Origin: Enterococcus gilvus ATCC BAA-350
GTDB taxonomy: Bacteria > Bacillota > Bacilli > Lactobacillales > Enterococcaceae
Assembly (NCBI RefSeq): GCF_000407545.1
Contig: NZ_ASWH01000001.1
Coordinates: 1,379,501-1,443,500, forward strand
DNA length: 64,000 nt
Reading direction: 5' to 3'
Every line of letters starts with the position of its first letter. Position 1 is the stretch's first letter. This document shows positions 9,427 through 19,423 of the stretch, in pieces. Under the pieces are notes generated by a model. That model did no database searches. It was not told where the DNA came from and worked only from the letters and a program-made list of their open reading frames with translations. Both the position numbers and the translations under genes were made by a program.

Positions 9427-11463
9427 TTGGCTAAGATGAACAATGAATACAATGACGCTTCGATCCAAGTGCTAGAGGGATTAGAAGCGGTTAGAAAACG
9501 TCCAGGAATGTATATTGGATCGACTGATAGTCGTGGCTTGCATCATTTAGTTTATGAGATCGTAGACAATGCAGTTGATGAAGCATTATCAGGGTATGGA
9601 AATGAAATTGATGTGACACTTCATTCTGATAATAGTATTGAAGTTAGCGACAAAGGACGAGGAATGCCTGTTGGGATGCATGCTTCAGGAATTCCAACTG
9701 TTGAGGTAATCTTTACGATTCTTCATGCTGGTGGTAAATTTGGTCAAGGCGGCTATAAAACTTCAGGAGGACTACATGGTGTAGGTGCCAGTGTAGTAAA
9801 TGCGTTATCTGAATGGTTAAACGTCACGATTGTTCGGGATGGTGTTGAGTACCGCGAAGAATTTAAAGACGGGGGTAAGCCTCAAGGAACCTTAAAAAAA
9901 ATCGGAAAGACTCGTAAACCAAACGGAACAACTGTACAATTTTTGCCAGATGCTCAAATTTTTTCGACATTAAATTTTTCTTATGAAACGTTATCCGAAC
10001 GTCTAAGAGAGTCCGCCTTCTTATTACGTGGAGTGAAAATTACATTAACGGACTTACGTGGTGAAGAAAAAGTATCGGAAGTCTTTCATTTTGAAGAAGG
10101 TATTAAGGAATTTGTTGAGTATTTAAATGAAGATAAAGATACGTTGACACCTGTCGTCTATTTTTCAGGAGAACGTGAGGGCATCGAAGTTGAGTTTTCT
10201 TATCAATACAATGATGGCTATTCAGAAAATCTTCTTTCCTTTGTAAATAACGTACGAACAAAAGATGGCGGTACTCATGAATCAGGTATGAAAACTTCTA
10301 TGACTAAGGCGTATAACGAATACGCTAGAAAATCTGGGTTATTGAAGGAAAAGGATAAAAACTTGGAAGGAACAGATTTTCGTGAGGGCCTTTCTGCTGT
10401 TTTGTCTGTTCGTATTCTAGAAAACTTATTGCAGTTTGAAGGTCAAACGAAGGAAAAACTGGGAACACCAGCAGCCCGCGGAGCAGTTGATAGCGTGATT
10501 GGTGAGCAAATGGGTTTTTATCTTCAAGAGAACAGTGAAAATAGTCAAATGTTGGTTCGTAAGGCGATCAAAGCCCGTGAGGCCCGTGAAGCTGCTCGCA
10601 AGGCACGTGAGGAAAGTCGAAATGGGAAAAAACGAAAAAAAGGCGAATCGCTACTTTCTGGTAAATTAACGCCAGCGCAATCACGAAATGCTGCAAAAAA
10701 TGAACTCTTCTTAGTCGAAGGAGACTCTGCGGGAGGATCTGCCAAACAAGGACGAGATCGGAAATTCCAGGCAATTTTACCGTTGCGAGGAAAAGTTATT
10801 AATACTGAAAAAGCAAAAATGCAAGATATTCTAAAAAATGAAGAAATCAATACAATGATTTATACGATTGGTGCGGGTGTCGGTCCTGAGTTTTCAATTG
10901 AAGACTGCAATTACGACAAAATTATTATTATGACCGATGCGGATACCGATGGTGCTCATATTCAAGTATTACTATTAACATTCTTTTATCGCTACATGAA
11001 GCCGTTGATTGAGGCAGGAAAGATTTATATTGCTTTGCCGCCTTTATATAAAGTTTCGAGAGGGACTGGACGAAAGCAAATCATTGAATATGCATGGACA
11101 GATGACGAATTAAAAGATGTGACAAAACAAGTTGGAAAAGGGTACATGTTGCAACGCTACAAAGGTCTTGGGGAGATGAATGCAGAGCAATTATGGGAAA
11201 CCACTATGGATCCTGAACACCGTACGCTCGTTCGTGTACGAATTGACGATGCTGCCCAAGCGGAACGTCGTGTAACGACCTTAATGGGAGACAAAGTTGA
11301 ACCGCGTCGTAAATGGATCGAAAATCATGTTCAGTTTACTTTAGAAGAAGATGGAAGTTTATTGGACAATAAAGAAGAAGCGTCTATTGGCGGAGTATCT
11401 GAACAACAAGAATCAGAAAAAGAAGCGGACGATGTAAAAGTAATCAGCTTGTTTGATGAGTAG
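9427..11463 (+). CDS. parE: DNA topoisomerase IV subunit B
   Basis: ATPase subunit of the chromosome decatenase topoisomerase IV. The protein is 678 aa with an N-terminal GHKL ATPase domain (EIVDNAVDEALSG, DKGRGMPVG, GGLHGVGASVVNAL), a transducer domain and a TOPRIM domain (EGDSAGGSAKQGRDR and DADTDGAHI). The quinolone-region sequence LPLRGKVINTEKA is wild-type-like. The start is TTG at 9427 with AGGAG eight bases upstream; an ATG three codons on is poorly spaced. Pairing with parC rather than gyrA 14 nt downstream identifies it as ParE instead of GyrB. Confidence 0.96.
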   Translation: MAKMNNEYNDASIQVLEGLEAVRKRPGMYIGSTDSRGLHHLVYEIVDNAVDEALSGYGNEIDVTLHSDNSIEVSDKGRGMPVGMHASGIPTVEVIFTILHAGGKFGQGGYKTSGGLHGVGASVVNALSEWLNVTIVRDGVEYREEFKDGGKPQGTLKKIGKTRKPNGTTVQFLPDAQIFSTLNFSYETLSERLRESAFLLRGVKITLTDLRGEEKVSEVFHFEEGIKEFVEYLNEDKDTLTPVVYFSGEREGIEVEFSYQYNDGYSENLLSFVNNVRTKDGGTHESGMKTSMTKAYNEYARKSGLLKEKDKNLEGTDFREGLSAVLSVRILENLLQFEGQTKEKLGTPAARGAVDSVIGEQMGFYLQENSENSQMLVRKAIKAREAREAARKAREESRNGKKRKKGESLLSGKLTPAQSRNAAKNELFLVEGDSAGGSAKQGRDRKFQAILPLRGKVINTEKAKMQDILKNEEINTMIYTIGAGVGPEFSIEDCNYDKIIIMTDADTDGAHIQVLLLTFFYRYMKPLIEAGKIYIALPPLYKVSRGTGRKQIIEYAWTDDELKDVTKQVGKGYMLQRYKGLGEMNAEQLWETTMDPEHRTLVRVRIDDAAQAERRVTTLMGDKVEPRRKWIENHVQFTLEEDGSLLDNKEEASIGGVSEQQESEKEADDVKVISLFDE

Positions 11464-11477
11464 GAGGTGGTCAAAGA

Positions 11478-13925
11478 ATGGATACGAAAAGTTCAATTCA
11501 AGAATTAACATTGGAAGAAGTAATGGGGGACCGTTTTGGCCGCTATTCAAAATATATTATTCAAGAAAGAGCACTACCTGATATTCGTGATGGTTTGAAG
11601 CCTGTACAGCGACGAATTTTGTTTGCTATGAATAAAGATGGGAACACTTATGATAAAGGGTTCCGAAAATCAGCTAAATCTGTCGGTAATATTATGGGGA
11701 ATTACCATCCGCATGGGGATAGTTCCATATACGATGCAATGGTTCGGATGAGCCAAGATTGGAAGCTGCGTCAAGTTTTAATTGAAATGCACGGAAATAA
11801 TGGTTCAATGGACGGAGATCCGCCGGCGGCTATGCGTTATACAGAAGCGAGATTATCACAATTAAGCGGCGAGATGCTTAATGACATCGAGAAAGAAACC
11901 GTTGATTTTGTTTGGAACTTTGATGATACAGAAAAAGAACCCACCGTTTTACCTGCAGCTTATCCTAACTTATTAGTGAATGGCTCAACCGGTATTTCTG
12001 CTGGTTATGCAACTGAGATACCTACACATAATCTGTCTGAAGTAATTGATGGTGCGATTTACTTGATCGATCATCCGAATGCATCTTTAGATAAGATTAT
12101 GGACTATATTCCTGGACCAGATTTCCCTACAGGTGGAATTTTACAAGGGAAGGCTGAAATAAAAAAAGCCTATGAAACAGGTAAAGGAAAAGTTATTTTA
12201 CGCTCTAAAACGTCTATCGAGCCACTAAAGGGCGGTAAACAGCAAATTGTTATTCATGAAATTCCTTATGAAGTTAACAAAGCAGTTTTGGTTAAAAAAA
12301 TGGACGAAATTCGATTGAATAAAAAGATCGACGGCATAGCTGAAGTACGTGATGAGTCTGATCGTACCGGATTGCAGGTAGTTGTAGAGTTAAAGAAAGA
12401 TGCCAATGCAGAAGGTATTTTAAATTATTTATTCAAGAACACGGACTTACAAATTAATTATAATTTCAATATGGTAGCGATTGATAATATGACGCCGCAA
12501 CAAGTCGGCTTAAAACATATTTTAGAGAGCTATGTTGAGCATCGTAAATCTGTGATCACGAAGCGCAGTCAATATGAACTTACAAAGGCTTTAAAACGAC
12601 AACATATTGTTGAAGGCTTGATAAAAGCTTTATCGATTCTTGATGAAGTGATTGCAACCATTCGCGGAAGTAAGGATAAAAAAGATGCGAAAAGCAACTT
12701 GGTTGAACGTTTTGATTTCAGTGAAGAACAAGCTGAGGCAATTGTGACGTTGCAACTTTATCGATTAACAAATACAGATATTACTCAATTAGAAAAAGAA
12801 GCAGATGAATTAGCTTCTGAGATTAAAGAATTACACTTGATTCTGAATAGCGAGAAAGAATTACACAAGGTAATGAAACAAGAGTTGCGTCAAATTAAAA
12901 AGAATTATGGCAATCCTCGTTTAACAAAAATCGAAGATGAAATTAGTGAAATTAAAATTGAGACAGAAGTACTGATAGCTCAAGAAGATGTCATTGTGAC
13001 ACTCACAAAAGAAGGCTACTTAAAACGAAGCAGTGTGCGTTCGTATAATGCTTCGCGTCCAGATGAGCATGGAATGAAAGATGGCGACTCGATTATATTT
13101 ATTGATAAATTAAGCACTCTGGACCATTTACTGATTCTCACAAATCATGGAAATATGATTTATCGACCAATTCACGAAATCACCGAATTGAAGTGGAAAG
13201 ACGTTGGCGAACATATTTCGCAAACAATTACTAATTTATCAATGAGCGAAGAAATCATTGCCGCATTTCCTTACAAAGAAATCGATGCCAATAAGCTCTT
13301 CATCTTTATGAGTAAAGAGGGGATGATCAAACAGACTCGTATGTCTGAATTTTCTCCTTGGAGGACGTATCGTAGTCGACCAACCGCAGCAATGAAAATG
13401 AAAAATGATTCCGACCAAATTGTTTCTGTCTTCTTGACAAGCGATGTTCGCAACGTAGATGTTTTCATTGCGTCACATCGTGCGTTTGGATTACGGTATC
13501 CTTTAGAAGAAGTTCCAGTTGTTGGGGCGAAGGCTGCTGGAGTCAAGGCAATTAACCTAAAAGAAGGGGATTATGTCGTATCTGGTGCGTTGGTACCATC
13601 GGAAGGCGACTCGCCAATTCTTTTACTTAGTCAACGGGGAGCCGCAAAACGGATGCTTGCCCAAGAGTTGCCGCAGTTAGGCAGAGCAAAACGTGGTCTG
13701 ATGATTTTCCGTGAGTTGAAAAAGAATCCGCATCGTTTGGTGTACATGACTACGTATACAGAGGGAACACTCATTTTGACTACCAATAAAGGAATTGAGA
13801 AAGAGTTGGAAATTTCTAAAGTAGCCATTAGTGATCGAATCTCTAACGGAACATTCACAATTGACGAAAAACAAGATGGCGCGCTTTTCTATGCGTATCA
13901 TCCGCAAGAATTGATTGAAGAATAA
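11478..13925 (+). CDS. parC: DNA topoisomerase IV subunit A
   Basis: DNA-cleaving subunit of topoisomerase IV, 815 aa. The winged-helix/tower region carries the catalytic tyrosine Y121 (AAMRYTEARLS). The quinolone-resistance-determining region reads HPHGDSSIYDAM, with S82 and D86 equivalent to E. coli S80/E84. Both are the susceptible-type residues. The C-terminal half is the beta-pinwheel DNA-wrapping domain. The start has GGAGGTGG upstream and follows parE by 14 nt. A strong terminator follows the gene. Confidence 0.96.
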   Translation: MDTKSSIQELTLEEVMGDRFGRYSKYIIQERALPDIRDGLKPVQRRILFAMNKDGNTYDKGFRKSAKSVGNIMGNYHPHGDSSIYDAMVRMSQDWKLRQVLIEMHGNNGSMDGDPPAAMRYTEARLSQLSGEMLNDIEKETVDFVWNFDDTEKEPTVLPAAYPNLLVNGSTGISAGYATEIPTHNLSEVIDGAIYLIDHPNASLDKIMDYIPGPDFPTGGILQGKAEIKKAYETGKGKVILRSKTSIEPLKGGKQQIVIHEIPYEVNKAVLVKKMDEIRLNKKIDGIAEVRDESDRTGLQVVVELKKDANAEGILNYLFKNTDLQINYNFNMVAIDNMTPQQVGLKHILESYVEHRKSVITKRSQYELTKALKRQHIVEGLIKALSILDEVIATIRGSKDKKDAKSNLVERFDFSEEQAEAIVTLQLYRLTNTDITQLEKEADELASEIKELHLILNSEKELHKVMKQELRQIKKNYGNPRLTKIEDEISEIKIETEVLIAQEDVIVTLTKEGYLKRSSVRSYNASRPDEHGMKDGDSIIFIDKLSTLDHLLILTNHGNMIYRPIHEITELKWKDVGEHISQTITNLSMSEEIIAAFPYKEIDANKLFIFMSKEGMIKQTRMSEFSPWRTYRSRPTAAMKMKNDSDQIVSVFLTSDVRNVDVFIASHRAFGLRYPLEEVPVVGAKAAGVKAINLKEGDYVVSGALVPSEGDSPILLLSQRGAAKRMLAQELPQLGRAKRGLMIFRELKKNPHRLVYMTTYTEGTLILTTNKGIEKELEISKVAISDRISNGTFTIDEKQDGALFYAYHPQELIEE

Positions 13926-13953
13926 TGTTCTGTACTATATGATTATGTTACAG

Positions 13954-13990
13954 ACGGGTATCTGTTTTAAAACAGATACCCGTTTTTTTA
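13954..13990 (+). terminator. Terminator of parE-parC
   Basis: Perfect long stem, ACGGGTATCTGTTTT paired with its complement, followed by seven T. Confidence 0.92.
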
Positions 13991-14128
13991 ATCACAAATT
14001 TACGAGTTTCTGGTCTTTAAATTTAATATTTAATAAAGAATAAATATAGTTAGATGCTTTTGTACCAACGGTTGTAGGCTTTTTCAGAATAGAAATTATT
14101 TTCTAATTAATCTTTCACAAGGAAAGGC

Positions 14129-14156
14129 TTGCATAAAAGAATTTATGTGTTATACT
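14129..14156 (+). promoter_or_regulatory. pflB promoter
   Basis: TTGCAT at 14129-14134, a 16-nt spacer and TATACT at 14151-14156, with TG one base before the -10. The leader to the ATG at 14211 carries the strong ribosome site AAGGAGGT at 14195-14202. I saw no convincing Rex or catabolite-response element in the 285-nt spacer. Confidence 0.7.
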
Positions 14157-14210
14157 TTGTTCGTAAAGCTGTAGCAATGAAGTTTTTATATTCTAAGGAG
14201 GTCCTTTTGA

Positions 14211-16502
14211 ATGGGAACTGCAACAAATGAACTAGAAAAGATGAAGAACACTGAGAAGTCTGCATGGGAAGGCTTTAAGGGGCATCTGTGGAAGAGTGAA
14301 ATCAATACTCGTGATTTTATTCAAGCAAACTACACACCTTATGAAGGCGCTGCCGATTTCTTAGCAGATCCAACAGAATCAACAAACGAATTATGGGGCA
14401 AGCTACAAGAACTTCAAAAACAAGAACGTGAAAACGGCGGCGTATTGGATATGGAAGCAGATATTGTCTCTGCAGCCAATGCTTATGGTGCTGGATATAT
14501 TGATGAAAGTATGAAAGAGAAAGAAACAATCGTCGGTATTCAAACAGACAAACCATTAAAACGTGCATTCATGCCTTATGGTGGTATTCGTATGGCAGAA
14601 GAATCGCTTGAAAGATACGGTTACACTCCAAATCCTAAATACACTGAAATCTTTAATGATTATCACAAAACGCACAATCAAGCAGTTTTCGATGTATATA
14701 CGCCTGAGATTCGTGCGGCTCGTCGTGCGAAAATTATTACGGGACTTCCTGATACTTACGGACGTGGTCGAATTGTTGGAGATTACCGTCGTGTAGCTCT
14801 ATACGGAATTGATTATTTAATGGAACAAAAATTAAAAGATCATGCAAATTCTGGACACGGTCAGTTTACAGAAGAAGACATTCGTTTGCGTGAAGAAATC
14901 AGCGATCAATACAAAGCATTGAAACGTATCAAAGAGATGGCAGAAGCCTATGGGTTTGATATTTCTCGTCCAGCTGAAAATGCGACTGAAGCTGTACAAT
15001 GGACATATTTTGGCTACTTAGCTGCCATTAAAGAACAAAATGGTGCTGCAATGTCAATCGGACGTGTATCTACTTTCTTGGATATTTATATCCAACGCGA
15101 TATTGAAAATGGAACAATGACTGAAGAACAAGCGCAAGAATTAATTGATCATTTAGTAATGAAATTACGTATGGTTAAATTTGCTCGGATTCCTTCATAT
15201 AATGAATTGTTCTCTGGCGACCCAGTTTGGGCAACACTTTCAATCGCAGGTATGGGTATGGACGGACGTACTTTAGTTACTAAGAATGATTTCCGTTTCC
15301 TACACACGTTGGAAAACATGGGACCATCCCCAGAACCGAACTTGACTGTATTATATTCTTCTCGTTTACCTGAAGGATTTAAGGACTACGCAGCGAAAAT
15401 CTCGATCGATACTTCTTCGATCCAATACGAAAATGATGATGTTATGCGCCCAGTGTGGTTAGACGACTATGCGATCTGCTGCTGTGTGTCTGCTACACAG
15501 ACAGGGAAAGAAATGCAATTCTTTGGTGCTCGTGCCAACTTAGCTAAAGCTTTGTTGTATGCGATCAACGGTGGGGTCGATGAAAAATCTAAAGCGCAAG
15601 TCGGTCCTGATCTGCGTCCAATTGAATCAGATGAAGCATTGGACTTCGACGACGTGATGGCTAAATATGATGATATGTTAGAATGGTTAGCTGGAATGTA
15701 TGTGAATACTTTAAATGCGATTCACTATATGCATGATAAATATTATTATGAAGCGGCTGAACTAGCCTTAATGGATACGAACTTGAAACGTACTTTTGCA
15801 ACAGGAATTGCTGGATTCTCTCATGTTGTTGACTCATTGGCTGCAATCAAGTATGCGAAAGTATTCCCAGTTCGTGATGAAGATGGTATCGTTACTGACT
15901 TTAAGATAGATGGCGATTTCCCTAAATACGGAAATGACGACATGCGTGCAGATGATTTAGCCGTTTGGCTATTGAAGACATTCATGGAGAAATTAGAACA
16001 CTATCATACTTACCGTAATTCAGAACCAACAACATCAATTTTAACGATTACTTCAAATGTTGTTTACGGAAAAGCAACTGGAGCAATGCCTGATGGACGT
16101 AAAGCAGGCGAACCGCTAGCTCCTGGAGCAAATCCTTCTTACGGTGCTGAGCAAAACGGACTATTAGCATCTCTTAACTCGTTAACAAAATTACCTTATG
16201 AATACGCGTTAGATGGTATTTCAAATACACAAAGTATTAATCCAGATGCTTTAGGTCACGATGAAGATGAACGTATTGAAAACTTGACGAACGTTTTAGA
16301 CGGCTACTTTGATCAAGGGGCTCATCATTTAAACGTGAACGTTTTCGGAAAAGAAAAATTAGTCGATGCAATGGAACATCCAGAAAAAGAAGAATATGCT
16401 AACTTTACAATTCGGGTTTCTGGCTACGCTGTTAAATTTATTGATTTAACACGTGAACAACAAGAAGATGTAATCAGTCGTACATTCCACGCAAAAATGT
16501 AA
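14211..16502 (+). CDS. pflB: Formate C-acetyltransferase (pyruvate formate-lyase)
   Basis: Glycyl-radical enzyme that cleaves pyruvate with CoA to acetyl-CoA and formate under anaerobic conditions, central to mixed-acid fermentation in enterococci. The protein is 763 aa. The catalytic cysteines lie in [16 protein letters not shown] (C423-C425; the canonical pair is adjacent). The radical-bearing glycine is G738 in RVSGYAVKF near the C-terminus. The start ATG at 14211 follows AAGGAGGT. The activase gene pflA lies 133 nt downstream. It is inactivated by oxygen once the radical is installed, a family property. Confidence 0.97.
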   Translation: MGTATNELEKMKNTEKSAWEGFKGHLWKSEINTRDFIQANYTPYEGAADFLADPTESTNELWGKLQELQKQERENGGVLDMEADIVSAANAYGAGYIDESMKEKETIVGIQTDKPLKRAFMPYGGIRMAEESLERYGYTPNPKYTEIFNDYHKTHNQAVFDVYTPEIRAARRAKIITGLPDTYGRGRIVGDYRRVALYGIDYLMEQKLKDHANSGHGQFTEEDIRLREEISDQYKALKRIKEMAEAYGFDISRPAENATEAVQWTYFGYLAAIKEQNGAAMSIGRVSTFLDIYIQRDIENGTMTEEQAQELIDHLVMKLRMVKFARIPSYNELFSGDPVWATLSIAGMGMDGRTLVTKNDFRFLHTLENMGPSPEPNLTVLYSSRLPEGFKDYAAKISIDTSSIQYENDDVMRPVWLDDYAICCCVSATQTGKEMQFFGARANLAKALLYAINGGVDEKSKAQVGPDLRPIESDEALDFDDVMAKYDDMLEWLAGMYVNTLNAIHYMHDKYYYEAAELALMDTNLKRTFATGIAGFSHVVDSLAAIKYAKVFPVRDEDGIVTDFKIDGDFPKYGNDDMRADDLAVWLLKTFMEKLEHYHTYRNSEPTTSILTITSNVVYGKATGAMPDGRKAGEPLAPGANPSYGAEQNGLLASLNSLTKLPYEYALDGISNTQSINPDALGHDEDERIENLTNVLDGYFDQGAHHLNVNVFGKEKLVDAMEHPEKEEYANFTIRVSGYAVKFIDLTREQQEDVISRTFHAKM

Positions 16503-16529
16503 TTACTGATTCAATAAATGAAGTGGTTC

Positions 16530-16564
16530 GTAAGGGCGGATGGACGGAGGTCTATTCGCCTTAC
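16530..16564 (+). other. Hairpin in the pflB-pflA spacer
   Basis: GTAAGGGCG and CGCCTTAC can pair with one bulged G around an 18-nt loop. No U-tract follows, so it is more likely an mRNA processing or stability element than a full terminator. Confidence 0.4.
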
Positions 16565-16635
16565 TTACTATCATGGTTTTATAAGGAACGATTAAAAATT
16601 TCGGAAGAAGTTTTATATATAAGGGAGGACTGTTT

Positions 16636-17421
16636 ATGTCTACTGTGGCTGAACAACCTATTGTCGGAAATGTCCATTCAATCGAGAGTTTCGGATCTGT
16701 AGATGGTCCAGGGGTGCGCTTTATTGTGTTTATGCAAGGTTGCCGCATGCGCTGTCAATTTTGTCATAATCCAGATACTTGGAAGATCAATGATCCGAAG
16801 TCAAAAAAGAGAACCGCTGACGATATTTTAAAGGAAGCGTTGAATTATCAAAGCTACTGGGGTAAAAAGGGTGGAATAACTGTAAGTGGTGGAGAACCTT
16901 TGCTGCAAATTGATTTTTTAATTGATTTATTCAAAAAAGCGAAAGAAATGGGAATCAACACGACTTTAGACAGTTGTGGCAAGCCGTTTACTTTTGAAGA
17001 GCCGTTCTTTTCCAAGTTTGAAGAATTAATGGAATACACTGATTTGATTTTATTCGATATTAAACAAATTGATAACCAAAAACACAAAGAATTAACTGGT
17101 CACACCAATGACAATATTTTAGAGATGGCGAAATATCTTTCAGATATTAATAAGCCTGTTTGGATTCGACATGTATTAGTACCTTTTAGAAGCGACTACG
17201 ACGAATTTTTAATTCGATTAGATAAATTTATTAAGAGCTTGAATAATGTTGATAAAGTAGAAATTTTGCCCTATCACACGATGGGTAAGTATAAGTGGGA
17301 AGAGATGGGACTAAAATATCCTCTAGAAGGAATCGAATCACCAACAGATGATCGTGTAGAAAATGCAAAAAAATTATTGCATACAGAGGATTACAAAGGC
17401 TATTTAAAACGTAAAAATTAG
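16636..17421 (+). CDS. pflA: Pyruvate formate-lyase-activating enzyme
   Basis: Radical SAM enzyme of 261 aa that installs the glycyl radical on PflB using S-adenosylmethionine and a [4Fe-4S] cluster. The cluster motif CxxxCxxC is CRMRCQFC at C36, C40 and C43, directly after the conserved GPGVRFIVFMQG. The SAM-contact stretch GGITVSGGEPLLQ follows. The ATG at 16636 has GGGAGGA upstream. It follows its substrate gene pflB in the usual order and is closed by a terminator. Confidence 0.96.
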   Translation: MSTVAEQPIVGNVHSIESFGSVDGPGVRFIVFMQGCRMRCQFCHNPDTWKINDPKSKKRTADDILKEALNYQSYWGKKGGITVSGGEPLLQIDFLIDLFKKAKEMGINTTLDSCGKPFTFEEPFFSKFEELMEYTDLILFDIKQIDNQKHKELTGHTNDNILEMAKYLSDINKPVWIRHVLVPFRSDYDEFLIRLDKFIKSLNNVDKVEILPYHTMGKYKWEEMGLKYPLEGIESPTDDRVENAKKLLHTEDYKGYLKRKN

Positions 17422-17434
17422 ATAACTTGAAGGG

Positions 17435-17466
17435 AAAGGACAAGAGAAATTGTTGTCCTTTTTATT
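17435..17466 (+). terminator. Terminator of pflB-pflA
   Basis: Stem AAAGGACAA / TTGTCCTTT with a 9-nt loop and a T-rich tail. Confidence 0.82.
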
Positions 17467-17527
17467 TATGTAAATAGTTAATAGATTGAAAATTACAGGT
17501 ATTATTTTTGAAAAAGGCAGCATCTGG

Positions 17528-17555
17528 TTGCTCTTTTGCTTTTTTTTGATATGAT
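17528..17555 (+). promoter_or_regulatory. ppaC promoter
   Basis: TTGCTC, a 16-nt spacer and TATGAT, with TG one base before the -10. It lies 33 nt upstream of the ppaC ATG. Confidence 0.5.
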
Positions 17556-17588
17556 AAAGAAGAACCTATTTAAAGGAGCGAATCAACT

Positions 17589-18518
17589 ATGGGAAAAGTT
17601 TTAATTTTTGGACATCAAAATCCGGATACAGATGCAATCGGAGCAGCGATTGCTTACGCCAACTTGCAAAAAGAATTGGGTGTCGATGCAGAAGCAGTGG
17701 CGCTAGGAACACCAAATGAAGAGACGCAATTCGCTTTGGACCACTTCGGTTTGACGGCTCCTCGTGTGGTAGAAAAAATGGCGGTTGAAGCAAGTGACGT
17801 TATGCTAGTCGACCATAATGAATTCCAGCAAAGTGCCGCTGATATTGAAGAATTAAATATATTGGCAGTAGTGGATCATCACCGGATCGCAAATTTCCAA
17901 ACAGCAAATCCTCTTTACTACCGTGCTGAGCCTGTGGGCTGTACTTCTACGATTGTTTTAAAGCTTTATAAAGAAAACAATATTGCTGTTCCAGCGAAAA
18001 TTGCAGGTATGATGTTATCAGCAATTGTATCTGACACGTTGCTATTCAAATCACCAACATGCACGCAAGAAGATATTGATGCAGCTAACGAATTAGCTGA
18101 AGTTTCAGGAGTCGATTTAAATAGTTATGGACTTGACTTATTAAAAGCAGGAACGAACTTAGGCACTAAAACAGAAGCAGAATTGTTAGACTTAGATGCT
18201 AAATCATTCCCGATGGCTGACAAAACAGTTCGTATTGCTCAAGTAAATACTGTTGATCTTGCAGAAGTGTTTATACGTCAGGAAGCGCTACGGGATGCTA
18301 TGTTAGAAGAAAACGTCAAAAACGGATATGATCTATTCTTATTGCTTGTTACGAATGTATTGGATTCTGATTCGGAACTTTTGGTAGCAGGAGAGCCGAG
18401 AGAAATGGTCACAGAAGCATTTCAGGTGAAGCTTGAAAATGACCGTGCTTTCTTACCAGGAGTAGTATCACGGAAGAAACAAATCGTTCCTCAATTGACG
18501 GAAGCATTTGAAAAATAA
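17589..18518 (+). CDS. ppaC: Manganese-dependent inorganic pyrophosphatase (family II)
   Basis: Hydrolyses pyrophosphate to drive biosynthesis; this DHH-family type is common in Firmicutes. The protein is 309 aa, the normal size. Metal ligands are visible: H9, D13 and D15 in GHQNPDTDA, D75 in MLVDHNE, and D96-H97-H98 in VVDHHRI. The C-terminal DHHA2 domain ends in the conserved VSRKKQIVPQL, the substrate-gripping SRKKQ motif. The ATG at 17589 has AAAGGAG upstream. It is a single-gene unit with its own promoter and terminator. Confidence 0.96.
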   Translation: MGKVLIFGHQNPDTDAIGAAIAYANLQKELGVDAEAVALGTPNEETQFALDHFGLTAPRVVEKMAVEASDVMLVDHNEFQQSAADIEELNILAVVDHHRIANFQTANPLYYRAEPVGCTSTIVLKLYKENNIAVPAKIAGMMLSAIVSDTLLFKSPTCTQEDIDAANELAEVSGVDLNSYGLDLLKAGTNLGTKTEAELLDLDAKSFPMADKTVRIAQVNTVDLAEVFIRQEALRDAMLEENVKNGYDLFLLLVTNVLDSDSELLVAGEPREMVTEAFQVKLENDRAFLPGVVSRKKQIVPQLTEAFEK

Positions 18519-18530
18519 ATTAACGTATGT

Positions 18531-18559
18531 AAAGTGGACTTTTGTAAGTCCACTTTTTT
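18531..18559 (+). terminator. Terminator of ppaC
   Basis: Perfect 11-bp stem AAAGTGGACTT / AAGTCCACTTT, 4-nt loop, then a T-run. Confidence 0.9.
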
Positions 18560-18619
18560 GTGGAAATTTTCAAATAGGAATATAATCATGGAGATATCCA
18601 TTCAAGAAAGTAGGAAGCT

Positions 18620-19420
18620 ATGCAAATCTATACAAATAATAGAAAGACGGAACAACTAGTTGGGCAATTAGAAGTAAAGAAATTACTCAATTATTTTGAG
18701 CAATTACATGAACCCGTGATTTTAAGAGAAATCCGGAAAAAATTCCCTGATATGAAACATTTGGATAAGCATTTGGATTTTTTAATTGATAATGGTTTTA
18801 TTTCAAGGAAAGATCGGCGATATTATTTTCGTTTAGAGATAACAAAGGAATATCCGTTAAATAAAGAAATCAATGACTTTATTCAGGAATATGCAACCAA
18901 GTTCTCAAGAGAAGAACTTTTGGTTTGGCTGGGAGAAAATTTTTGGAGTGATGAAGTAGATAAGGTTCTTGCAGTGGATTTTCCGATGCCAACGCGTGAA
19001 AGGTTAGACAGTAAAAACGTTCGATTAGTGACTATTAATCGTGGTGGAGAGTTGCCAGAAACATTACCAAACTATTTTGAGCATATCGACCAACCTGCAC
19101 TATTTCCAAATTTAGCTAAATTAATCGGAGACGTTCATGCTGAATTTTTTACAAATCAATTGGAGTTGATTCTTGAACGAGTAATTTCAGGAAAAAAACC
19201 GCGTCGCGATTCAATTTTTCTTCAAAGTCTATTAACAAGTCAAACGATAACTTCTGATCCTGACTGGCAAGTGATTGTGCCGGTGTTTGAGAACGTTCCT
19301 TCAGTTCCTTTTCCAGCAGAAATGACTAAGGACCTGCAATTTTTCTTTGCGCGTCAACTAGCGGATTCTTTATTGAAGGAGCAAAAAAGTTTTACATATT
19401 TGATAAAAAAGAGGTCCTGA
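18620..19420 (+). CDS. Uncharacterised DUF1803-like protein
   Basis: A 266-aa soluble protein without an assigned function. The N-terminal ~70 residues (EPVILREIRKKFPDMKHLDKHLDFLIDN and GFISRKDRRYYF) look like a small winged-helix module. This pattern and the order resemble the DUF1803 family of lactic acid bacteria; the name comes from recall of that family and is not certain. It lies four bases before the DUF915-like hydrolase gene, so the two are probably co-translated. No signal peptide or membrane segment is visible. The start at 18620 is ATG with only a weak AGGAAG ribosome site. Confidence 0.7.
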   Translation: MQIYTNNRKTEQLVGQLEVKKLLNYFEQLHEPVILREIRKKFPDMKHLDKHLDFLIDNGFISRKDRRYYFRLEITKEYPLNKEINDFIQEYATKFSREELLVWLGENFWSDEVDKVLAVDFPMPTRERLDSKNVRLVTINRGGELPETLPNYFEHIDQPALFPNLAKLIGDVHAEFFTNQLELILERVISGKKPRRDSIFLQSLLTSQTITSDPDWQVIVPVFENVPSVPFPAEMTKDLQFFFARQLADSLLKEQKSFTYLIKKRS

Positions 19421-19423
19421 TCC

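Noticed and set aside
9427..11463. GyrB instead of ParE
   Set aside because: The adjacent partner is ParC by motif and length, and the N-terminal sequence fits ParE.
11712..11760. Quinolone-resistance substitutions in ParC
   Set aside because: The region reads HPHGDSSIYDAM with Ser and Asp at the key positions, the susceptible form; ParE also shows no obvious change.
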